This document shows, piece by piece, positions 35,993 to 43,201 of a stretch of DNA of 64,000 bases. The notes under the pieces were generated by a model, which worked only from the letters and a program-made list of their open reading frames with translations, had not been told where the DNA came from and did not search any database. Source of the stretch: Fibrobacterota bacterium. GTDB lineage: Bacteria; Fibrobacterota; Fibrobacteria; UBA11236. Made by a program: the position numbers and the translations under genes. Positions within the stretch are counted from its first letter, which is position 1; the number at the start of each line of letters is the position of its first letter. The stretch covers positions 62,001 to 126,000 of the forward strand of contig JAQBPN010000006.1 of the NCBI GenBank assembly GCA_028287505.1, in the 5' to 3' direction.

Positions 35993-37102
35993 CTTCGCGT
36001 ACAGGGCTTCGTATTGCGGCACGATGCGATCGGGATGGAAGGAGGCCTCCGCCGATTTGCGGCCCGCCTTCCCCATGGCGGCGCGCATTTCCTTGGACTT
36101 GCCCAAGGCCACGGCATGCCTGGCCATGGTGTCCACGTCGCCCACTTCCGCCAGGAATCCGTCCACGCCGTGCGTCACCACTTCCGGGATGCCGCCCGAG
36201 CGGGTGGCCACCACGGGGATTTCGCAGGCCATGGCCTCCAGCGGCGCCAGACCGAAGCTCTCCACTTCGGAGGGAAAGAGCAGCACGTCGGAACAGCCCA
36301 GGATGCTGACGATGTCCAATTGCTTGCCCAGGTAACGCACATGTTGCTGCACGCCCAGTTTGGCCGCCAGTTCCTTGGCCTCGCGCAGCATGGGGCCTTC
36401 CCCGACCAGCACCAGCACGGCATCCACTTCCTCCCGGACCTTGGCGAAAATCTTGATCACGTCCGGGATGCGTTTGACCGGCCGGAAGTTGCTGACGTGG
36501 ATGTAGACGATCTGTTCGGGACGCGCGAAAGTGGTGCGATGGCAGCCGAATGCGGTGTGGCGGAACAGTTCCAGATCCACGAAGTTGTGCACGCGGTGGA
36601 TGGGTTTGGTCGGTTGAAAGACATCTTCCGTCATCTTCTTGAGATAATCGGATACGGCCGTCACCACCGTGCTCTCGTTGATGCTGAAGCGGGTGATGTC
36701 GAAGAAGCTCTTCTCCTGGCCTACCAGGGTGATATCGGTTCCATGCAGGGTGGTGACCACGGGGATGGACGCGGGACGCATCAATTGCGATGCCAGGTAG
36801 GCGCTGATGGCATGGGGAATGGCGTAGTGCACGTGCAGCAGGTCCAGCCCCTCCTGGACGAACACGTCTTTCATCTTGGCGGCCAGCGCCAGATCGTAGG
36901 GAGGGTGCTCGAAGAGCGGATAGGGTTCCATGTCCACGGTATGGAAATAGATGCGCTCCTGGAAATCGCGCTGCAGGCGGTAAGGAATGGTGGACGTGAT
37001 GAAATGGATTTCATGGCCGTGCTTGGCCAGGAACTTGCCCAGCTCGGAAGCCAGCACACCGCTGCCTCCGTATGTCGGGTAACAGGTGATGCCGATCTTC
37101 AT
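35978..37102 (-). CDS. bshA: N-acetyl-alpha-D-glucosaminyl L-malate synthase (bacillithiol step 1)
   Basis: The 374-residue GT4 glycosyltransferase joins UDP-GlcNAc and L-malate. The N-terminus MKIGITCYPTYGGSGVLASE is characteristic for BshA. Other signatures are HVHYAIPHAISAYLA, TTLHGTDITLVG, HVSNFRPVKRIPDV and the nucleotide-sugar site FPSEVESFGLAPLEAMACE. The ATG overlaps the bshB stop. Its own stop is in the first of three tandem hairpins. Confidence 0.93.
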   Translation of the reverse strand: MKIGITCYPTYGGSGVLASELGKFLAKHGHEIHFITSTIPYRLQRDFQERIYFHTVDMEPYPLFEHPPYDLALAAKMKDVFVQEGLDLLHVHYAIPHAISAYLASQLMRPASIPVVTTLHGTDITLVGQEKSFFDITRFSINESTVVTAVSDYLKKMTEDVFQPTKPIHRVHNFVDLELFRHTAFGCHRTTFARPEQIVYIHVSNFRPVKRIPDVIKIFAKVREEVDAVLVLVGEGPMLREAKELAAKLGVQQHVRYLGKQLDIVSILGCSDVLLFPSEVESFGLAPLEAMACEIPVVATRSGGIPEVVTHGVDGFLAEVGDVDTMARHAVALGKSKEMRAAMGKAGRKSAEASFHPDRIVPQYEALYAKALGR

Positions 37103-37851
37103 GCGAATCTTTCCCCGCCCAGGGCGGTCAGGTCGTGCACTTCCGGGAGCTCGGTGGAGACGAAAGCCTCCGCGTACCGGCGCTTGATGCGCGAACCCCA
37201 GAAACGGTTGCGGATGGTCAGGAACTCCATGAATTCCGGGCTGGCCAAATCGGTCTTGCCCTTGAATGCCTTGGCCTTGGGGTTGTGGAACTGGCTCTTG
37301 TAGCAGAGCACGGCCTTGAGCTTGGCGTCCCAGAACGGGGTGATGTCCACGCAGAAGGACGGTTCGTGCAATTCCACTCCCACGAAATAGAAAAGCCGGC
37401 CGGGACGATGGGGCGCTCCCGCCACGTCCAGCTTGGCCAGACCGGATTTGTACACCGCCTGCTTGACGATGCGTGAGGTCAATTCATGATCGGGATGTTC
37501 TTCCCGCCAATGGTGGGTGATGACGACCTTGGGACGGAAATGCCGGATCTGATCGATCAGACGCTTCTGCGCTTCCCATCCGTCCGCGAGCCTGCCGTCG
37601 GGCAGTCCCAGGTTGACGCGTTCGGCCTTCAGCACCTTGGCGGCGGCCTTGGCCTCCCGCGCGCGGATCTCCGGGGTGCCGCGCGTGCCCATGGACGCGT
37701 CCGTCATGTCGACCAGTACGCCGCGCTTGCCCAGGGAGGCCAGCCGCAGCAGCGTGCCGCCGCAGCCGAGTTCGATATCGTCCGGGTGGGCGCCGATGGC
37801 CATGAAGTCAACAGAAGAGGAGGAAGTAGATGAGGGGGAGGATTTAGACAT
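37099..37851 (-). CDS. bshB1: Bacillithiol biosynthesis deacetylase BshB1
   Basis: The 250-residue PIG-L/LmbE-fold zinc hydrolase removes the acetyl group from GlcNAc-malate. Zinc ligands appear in AIGAHPDDIELGCGG and HHWREEHPDHELTSRI; ASMGTRGTPEIRAREA is the usual substrate loop. The start has a GGAGGG site. The Ser-rich first 12 residues precede the usual family start, so translation could also begin slightly later. The frame upstream runs into repeat element D and is not protein. Confidence 0.9.
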   Translation of the reverse strand: MSKSSPSSTSSSSVDFMAIGAHPDDIELGCGGTLLRLASLGKRGVLVDMTDASMGTRGTPEIRAREAKAAAKVLKAERVNLGLPDGRLADGWEAQKRLIDQIRHFRPKVVITHHWREEHPDHELTSRIVKQAVYKSGLAKLDVAGAPHRPGRLFYFVGVELHEPSFCVDITPFWDAKLKAVLCYKSQFHNPKAKAFKGKTDLASPEFMEFLTIRNRFWGSRIKRRYAEAFVSTELPEVHDLTALGGERFA

Positions 37852-37876
37852 GCGACGGCCCTCCGAAATAGATTTC

Positions 37877-38072
37877 GTCGGGCGTCGGGCGTCGGGCGTC
37901 GGGCGTAAAGAATGGGAGTGCTGTGGAACCAGCGTGCGCTTTTTTTTGGGACGGCTGGGAAGCGGCGGCGGAACGCTCTGCCGTTGGCCCGAGCCGCCCA
38001 AAGCAAGCGGCAAGAGACCCATTCTTTACTGTCTTGGTCTTAACGCCCGACGCCCGACGCCCGACGCCCGAC
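37877..38072 (+). repeat. GTCGGGC-heptamer inverted-repeat element D
   Basis: Four GTCGGGC units (37877-37904) face four GCCCGAC units (38045-38072). A second stem pairs GTAAAGAATGGG (37905-37916) with CCCATTCTTTAC (38028-38039). Further inside, GCTTT..GGG..CGGCT pairs with AGCCG.CCCAAAGC. The whole forms a nested, long cruciform between bshC and bshB. Confidence 0.9.
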
Positions 38073-38098
38073 GAAACATTTATTAACCGTGCCATGTC

Positions 38099-39745
38099 TC
38101 AATCCCCTCCGTACTTGAATAGTTGCAACTCGGTACTCAAAGGATCGACCTCCGCCCGCAGCTTCGCCAACCCATCCCTGCCGATTTCGCTCAGCAGCGA
38201 TCCCAGGCCCAGATGGCGATCCTGTCCCATGCCGTTGCCCAGCCAGCGCAGATGATCGAAGAGAATCTGTTTGTGTTGCGCCGTGCCCGCGTAGGCGGCC
38301 TTTTCCAGGCTGCGCAGGTAGCGTTTCCAGGAGGCCGCGAGATCCCTTTCGAAGCGTTCGATGGGTCCCGCGTCCTTGAAATGGCGGGCGTGGGTCTTGC
38401 GCAAACCTTCCAGCCACTTGTCCGTATGCGCCGGAGACAAAGCTGAAGAAGCGGGATGGGTCCGCCAGACGCGTTCCGTGAGGCGCGCGCGCAGGGCGGC
38501 GGGGCCGAAGCGCACGATTTCCGGAAGGTCCATGCCTTCGCCCAGGAAATGTTCGAAAGCCGCTTCCGGCGCCACCGCGGCGGTCATGCGCGGATGGACC
38601 AGCGGCATATCCCCGGTCGCCGCCAGGAACAGCGGCGCCATCTGGGCGAAGTAGCGGAGCTCCGCCGGCCCCAGCACATGGCCGAGCACGGGAAAGACGG
38701 CGTCCGCCACCAGCGGGCGGCTGAATACATCGTGGGTCATTTCCAGGGAGGCCAGGTCGGCGCGCAAATCATGGTTGGGCCGTTCCGGCGTGTAGATGAT
38801 CTCCCCGCCGGGCTTCCGTTCCCCGAAAATCCGGTGGCGCTCGCCGCCGCGCAAGGCGAAGGCATGCACCACTCCTTCGCGGATCTCCACTTGGGCGGGA
38901 ATGCCCGCGGCGGTCGCCGAGGCGGTGCCTTTGCGCAAGGCCTCCTGCCAGGACTCCCTCTCCCCTATCGCCGACTCCAGCACAGGCCGGGACAGGGCGC
39001 GCAGGTTGCGCGAATATCCGTCCACGAACAGGATGCCTTCGCGGCCGAGCTGCGCATGGGCCAGGCGCAGGAAGCCGGTGCTCAGGCTGCTGGGAACCGG
39101 ATAAGCGCGACTGAACTGTTCGATGATTTCCGGATTCCAGATCGCGCCCAGGCGTTTGAGCAGGTTCTTGAACTGGTCCGGGTCCACGCGACGTTCGCCC
39201 ATGGCCAGGGGGCGCCCGGAGTCGGGAAAGGCGAGCCGCAACTCTCCCCGTACCTCGGCGGCGCGGCGGTCCAGGAGTTCCAGGTGGTTGCACTCGTCCA
39301 GATCCGCATCATCCCCGGCCACCCAGAATATGGGAATGACGGGACGGTCGAGGCGCGCGGCCCAATCCCTGGCCAGCGCGGCGCAGGTGAGGGCCTTGTA
39401 ATACCAGAGGATGGGCCCGCCCAGGAGTCCGGGCTGCTGGCCCGTGAGCATGAAGAGGGCGTGGCGGGAGCCGGCGGCTTCCAGGTTCGCGCGCTGCTCC
39501 GGGGCCAGCGGCGCGAAGGCATTCTCATGGCGCAGGAATTCCTGCAGACCCGGACGGGCGGGCAGGGCGTCGAGATGGGCCAGGCGCCGCGCCGCGTGGA
39601 CTTCCGATCGGAAATGACCGCCGGGATAGATGGCCGTGCTTAGGGGGACGTCGCCCAAAGTGCCCGCGCCCTGATCGGGAGAGGCGAAGAGGACCCGTTG
39701 CGCGGCATCCTCGGCGGGAAGGCGGGAATGCAGGGAGATGCGCAT
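38099..39745 (-). CDS. bshC: Putative bacillithiol cysteine ligase BshC
   Basis: The 548-residue protein adds cysteine to GlcN-malate, the last step of bacillithiol synthesis. Family signatures are VPLSTAIYPGG (N-terminal part), MLTGQQPGLLGGPILWYYKA and VIPIFWVAGDDADLDECNHL. The C-terminal coiled-coil and FKYGG end fit the family. It is five bases after the methyltransferase gene, so they should be co-transcribed. Confidence 0.92.
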   Translation of the reverse strand: MRISLHSRLPAEDAAQRVLFASPDQGAGTLGDVPLSTAIYPGGHFRSEVHAARRLAHLDALPARPGLQEFLRHENAFAPLAPEQRANLEAAGSRHALFMLTGQQPGLLGGPILWYYKALTCAALARDWAARLDRPVIPIFWVAGDDADLDECNHLELLDRRAAEVRGELRLAFPDSGRPLAMGERRVDPDQFKNLLKRLGAIWNPEIIEQFSRAYPVPSSLSTGFLRLAHAQLGREGILFVDGYSRNLRALSRPVLESAIGERESWQEALRKGTASATAAGIPAQVEIREGVVHAFALRGGERHRIFGERKPGGEIIYTPERPNHDLRADLASLEMTHDVFSRPLVADAVFPVLGHVLGPAELRYFAQMAPLFLAATGDMPLVHPRMTAAVAPEAAFEHFLGEGMDLPEIVRFGPAALRARLTERVWRTHPASSALSPAHTDKWLEGLRKTHARHFKDAGPIERFERDLAASWKRYLRSLEKAAYAGTAQHKQILFDHLRWLGNGMGQDRHLGLGSLLSEIGRDGLAKLRAEVDPLSTELQLFKYGGD

Positions 39746-39750
39746 GGTCC

Positions 39751-40533
39751 TCAGGGAGCCTTCGGGGCCGGGGCATCGGCCGCGGGCGCGGAAGCCTGCA
39801 GAAGCATTGCCATGCGCGGGGAATCGTCCGGATGATAGGGCGAGCCGGTTTCATTGCCGAAGGTGGCCACGTGGCGCAGGGAAAACCTTTCGGCCAGGGC
39901 GATCATGGTATCGAGTTCGTAGAGGCGGACCCGTTCCTGGAAATTTTCCACCTCGCCGCCGGGACGGCGGATCTCGATCTCCTTCACCACCACCGTGCCG
40001 GGACCCGATACCGGTCCCTCCAGGCTGCGCCGCTGCTCCACTTCGGAGCCTTCCACCGTGCGGCGGTCATGGGGCACGAGGTGTTTGATCAAGTGGCCTC
40101 TGTTGATGAGATCGAGGAACAGAAAGCCGCCCGGCTTGAGGACGGAGACGAATTGCGCCAGCGTTTCCACGTCTTCTTCGAAGGTAGCAAAGTACCCGAA
40201 GGAAGTAAAAAAGGAGGTTACCAGATCGAAACCTACGGGCTTGAAGGGCAGGTGGCGCATGTCTCCGCGCGCCACCGACAGGCCGGCGGCGCGCGCATCG
40301 CGCAAGAGGGGCAGGCTGTAGTCCAATCCGTAGCTTTTGGGGTATCCGCGCTTGCGCAGGATCTCAAGGTGGCGTCCGGCCCCGGATCCGATGTCGAGGA
40401 TACGCCACTCCGGTGTTACCGGTAACGCGCGCAATACAAAGCGGACCTGGACCTCCGCCTCCAGGTAGTCCCGGTGGGGATAGAGTTGCTTGTAGGTTTC
40501 GCCGAACCAGCGTTTGTACCAGGCTCTATCCAT
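39751..40533 (-). CDS. SAM-dependent methyltransferase linked to bacillithiol genes
   Basis: The 260-residue class I methyltransferase has motif I ILDIGSGAGRHLEILRKRG, motif II region LSVARGDMRHLPF and motif IV FDLVTSFFTSFGYF. A short Ala/Pro tail ends the protein. It lies directly upstream of bshC in the same direction. Because some Chlorobi make N-methyl-bacillithiol with a SAM methyltransferase, a role in bacillithiol modification is an attractive but unproven inference. Confidence 0.78.
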   Translation of the reverse strand: MDRAWYKRWFGETYKQLYPHRDYLEAEVQVRFVLRALPVTPEWRILDIGSGAGRHLEILRKRGYPKSYGLDYSLPLLRDARAAGLSVARGDMRHLPFKPVGFDLVTSFFTSFGYFATFEEDVETLAQFVSVLKPGGFLFLDLINRGHLIKHLVPHDRRTVEGSEVEQRRSLEGPVSGPGTVVVKEIEIRRPGGEVENFQERVRLYELDTMIALAERFSLRHVATFGNETGSPYHPDDSPRMAMLLQASAPAADAPAPKAP

Positions 40534-40565
40534 GGGGGCGGCCGGATTTGCGCGGGGGGGAAATC

Positions 40566-40600
40566 AAAAGGCAAAATGGAGGGTTTCCATTTTGCCTTTT
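40566..40600. terminator. Perfect 15-bp bidirectional terminator
   Basis: AAAAGGCAAAATGGA (40566-40580) pairs fully with TCCATTTTGCCTTTT (40586-40600) around GGGTT. U-runs occur on both strands. It ends the pseudo-receiver transcript on the minus strand. Confidence 0.85.
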
Positions 40601-40692
40601 TCGCGTTTCATTTTCCACTTGGCATCGGGCGGTCCGCACGGGAACCGCGGGCGCGGCCGGGAGGAAGCGCTCCAGCCGCCGCGTGGCAGTGA

Positions 40693-41061
40693 TTAAGCGG
40701 GAACCAATGCGGCCGACATCTGCTGCAAGGCTGCGTAGAAATCCTCGGTCTGGGGAGGGATGCTGCAATGGGCCGTGAGGGCCTTGGGATTGCGGAACTT
40801 CAGCGGAGGCAGTTTCTTGCTCTTGCTGAAAACGATGATGGGCTTGGGATTGATATCCTCGAGCACTCCGAAATACTTCAGCAGGGAGACGCAGCGCTGC
40901 CAGCTCTGGTGATCGACCAGCATGCCGTCGAATGCGCCCAAACGGCCGCGGGAAAGCACGGCGGCCAGGTCGAAGGTCTGAAAATTGTGGGGGGTGGAAG
41001 TAAGAAGATCCTCCAGATGTTTGCGGAGGCTGCTGTTTTCGGAAAACACCACTAATTTCAT
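40693..41061 (-). CDS. Degenerate receiver-like protein
   Basis: The 122-residue protein has a receiver-like alternating pattern (KLVVFSENSSLRKHLEDLL, GAFDGMLVDHQSW, KPIIVFSKSKKLPPL). An Asp is kept at the phosphoacceptor-like place (LVDH), but the usual acidic pair is replaced by SEN and the Lys position is unclear. It may be a pseudo-receiver that works by protein contact. No output domain is present. Confidence 0.55.
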   Translation of the reverse strand: MKLVVFSENSSLRKHLEDLLTSTPHNFQTFDLAAVLSRGRLGAFDGMLVDHQSWQRCVSLLKYFGVLEDINPKPIIVFSKSKKLPPLKFRNPKALTAHCSIPPQTEDFYAALQQMSAALVPA

Positions 41062-41164
41062 GTCCCGGCATTCCTTTCGGTCCGGGCGGATAAATGCATC
41101 CGCTACCGACCCAAGTCGTTTGAGGGCATAAATCTAACAAGACCGGGCCGAAAATGAAAATCAT

Positions 41165-41225
41165 CTCCACTTTGGGGAGGGTCCCCTCCACTTTAAAGGA
41201 GGGCCCCCTCAGCTTTAAGGGAGGG
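41165..41225 (-). repeat. Three tandem 22-bp hairpin units behind bioA
   Basis: Three units on the minus strand start CCCTCC, contain AAAG and end GAGGGG or similar. Stems are CTCC/GGAG, CCTCC/GGAGG and CCCTC/GAGGG. They begin four bases after the bioA stop and lie outside the coding sequence. Confidence 0.75.
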
Positions 41226-41228
41226 TCG

Positions 41229-42566
41229 TTATCCCAAAACGGCCTGAATGGACGCGGTTGTGATGCTTTCCAGCTCGGAAACGACCTCCGGACCCGCATT
41301 CAGGGGCAACAACCAGTAGACGGTATCGCCCAGGGTACGCAAAAGCGCTCCCCGGGACACGGCCTCCCGGTACACCTGGAAACCGGCCCGGGCATCCTGG
41401 CCCGTCTTTGTCTGGTGGCCCGTGCCCGGACCCTGCAGTTCCGCCGCCGCCACCGCCCCAAGGCAACGCACGTTTTTCAGCCTGCCCGTGGTCCGGGCCA
41501 CCCGGTCCATGGCCGCGGCCAGGATGGGCCCGTTGCGCCGCACCTGCCCCAGGATGTCTTCGTCCCGGTATACGTCCAAAGCCTCCAGCGCCACCGCGGC
41601 GGCCAGGGCGTTGCCGGCGAAGGTATTGGAATGCAGGAAGTCCCGCCCATGCCCGTAGTCCCCATAGAACAACCCGTAGATCTCGTCGGATACCAGGGTG
41701 GCGGACATGGGGAGCCAGCCCGCGGTCAGGCCCTTGGAAAGGCAGACGATATCGGCGACGATGCCGGCGTGTTCGCACGCGAGCATGGTTCCGGTGCGGC
41801 CGAAACCGGTCAGGATCTCGTCGGCGATCAGGTATACGCCCCGGGCCCGGGTCCAGGCGCGCAGGCGGCGGAGGAAATCGGCGCTGTAGAAACGCATGCC
41901 GCCGGCCCCTTGCAGAATGGGCTCGATCACCACCGCGCACAGGCCGGCCAGGTTTTCCTCCAACTGCGCTTCCAGGGCGGGCCAGACCGCGGAGCAATCC
42001 CGCCACAGGGGATGGGACTCGGAGTCCACGTAAGGAAGGCCGCGCAGAAAGGAGACGGGAGGCAGGACCTCCCGATAGGCTTCGCGATAAAGTCCCAGGT
42101 CGCCCAAAGCCAGGGTCAGGGCGGTCTCGCCATGGTATCCGTTTTCCAGGGCCAGGAAACGGCTTTCCCCCGAGCCCTGGATTTTGCGGGCGTGCAGGGC
42201 CAGTTTGGCGGCCACTTCCACCGCGGTGGATCCGTCCCCGGCATAGAATACATGGTTGAGACCCGGGGCCAGGGACGCGAGGCGTTCGGACAGGCCGACG
42301 ATCACGTCGTTGGTGGTATTGGCCAGGATCACGTGCTCGAAGCGATCCATCTGGCGCGACAGGGCGGCGCGCAGGCGCGGATGGCCGTGGCCCAGGGACT
42401 TGCACCACCAGCTGGATACGGCGTCGATGAGCTTGCGGCCGTCCTTGAGATGCAGGTGGCAGCCTTGGGCGCCCACCACTTCCAGGGGAGGAAAGGCCTC
42501 ATAGTCCCGCATCTGGGAACAGGGATGCCAGACATGCTTGAGGTCCCGGGAAACCAGATCGGACAT
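41229..42566 (-). CDS. bioA: Adenosylmethionine-8-amino-7-oxononanoate aminotransferase
   Basis: The 445-residue PLP enzyme makes diaminopelargonic acid for biotin, using SAM as amino donor. The BioA-specific start HVWHPCSQMRDYEAFPPLEV fits the ATG at 42566. The PLP Lys is in VCLSKGLTAGWLPM, with the preceding YLIADEILTGFGRTG. No other bio gene is near. The stop of the upstream gene is two bases before its ATG. Confidence 0.9.
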   Translation of the reverse strand: MSDLVSRDLKHVWHPCSQMRDYEAFPPLEVVGAQGCHLHLKDGRKLIDAVSSWWCKSLGHGHPRLRAALSRQMDRFEHVILANTTNDVIVGLSERLASLAPGLNHVFYAGDGSTAVEVAAKLALHARKIQGSGESRFLALENGYHGETALTLALGDLGLYREAYREVLPPVSFLRGLPYVDSESHPLWRDCSAVWPALEAQLEENLAGLCAVVIEPILQGAGGMRFYSADFLRRLRAWTRARGVYLIADEILTGFGRTGTMLACEHAGIVADIVCLSKGLTAGWLPMSATLVSDEIYGLFYGDYGHGRDFLHSNTFAGNALAAAVALEALDVYRDEDILGQVRRNGPILAAAMDRVARTTGRLKNVRCLGAVAAAELQGPGTGHQTKTGQDARAGFQVYREAVSRGALLRTLGDTVYWLLPLNAGPEVVSELESITTASIQAVLG

Positions 42567-42568
42567 GG

Positions 42569-43090
42569 TCAGGGGCGGACGGGAAAGACGCAGGCGCCGC
42601 GCTGGGCGGAAGGATCGACGACGCGGGTGGAATCGGAAACCTTCTCCAGCACCCACTCCGGCGAGCCCTTGCCGCGCTCGCTGTCCTCGATTTTCATGCG
42701 CATGGAACGCAATTGCGCGCCGGTCCGGAGCAGCACGGTGTACAGTCCGGGGGCCAGGTTGCGCGGGCGCAGGGTCCAGTCCCCGGCCTCCAGCTTGTAA
42801 GCGGTGCGCGCCAGGGTGCGGCCGGCGCCGTTGCGGATCTCGGCCGTAACATCCTGGTTACTGACCATCCGCAGGGCGAACCCTTCCTTGGCCGAAAAGG
42901 TGAGGCGCTTGAGGGGAGCAGGGGGCCGTTTGAAACGGCTTTTGACCTCTTCGGCGGATTTCGGGGAAGCGGCGGCGGCCGGAATGGCGGATGCGCCTGC
43001 AGGTTTCGCGTCCGCCGCTTCCGCGCGGGCGCAGACCAGAACGGAACAGAACAGGAAAGCGGATAACGGGAATCCAGTCGGCTTGGTCAT
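42569..43090 (-). CDS. Secreted protein with C-terminal beta domain, unknown
   Basis: The 173-residue product has a signal peptide (FLFCSVLVCARAEA), an Ala/Pro linker and a beta domain with VTAEIRNGAGRTLARTAYKL and NLAPGLYTVLLRTGAQLRSM. This last pattern resembles sorting-tail folds of secreted proteins. It precedes bioA with a two-base gap, so co-expression is likely although a functional link is not obvious. Confidence 0.55.
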   Translation of the reverse strand: MTKPTGFPLSAFLFCSVLVCARAEAADAKPAGASAIPAAAASPKSAEEVKSRFKRPPAPLKRLTFSAKEGFALRMVSNQDVTAEIRNGAGRTLARTAYKLEAGDWTLRPRNLAPGLYTVLLRTGAQLRSMRMKIEDSERGKGSPEWVLEKVSDSTRVVDPSAQRGACVFPVRP

Positions 43091-43201
43091 TTCCAATCCC
43101 TTCCCCACGCAGGCGTGTCGGAACAGCGGGTAAAGCTAGTCACCGGGGCGCGGCCCCGCAATATCGGGAACAATACCCCTTTAAAAAAGGAATTACCAGC
43201 G

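Noticed and set aside
37613-38255. Short frames encoding GRRASGVGR- and PDARRPT-like peptides around element D
   Set aside because: The peptides are translations of the heptamer repeat and occur at every copy; they are not genes.
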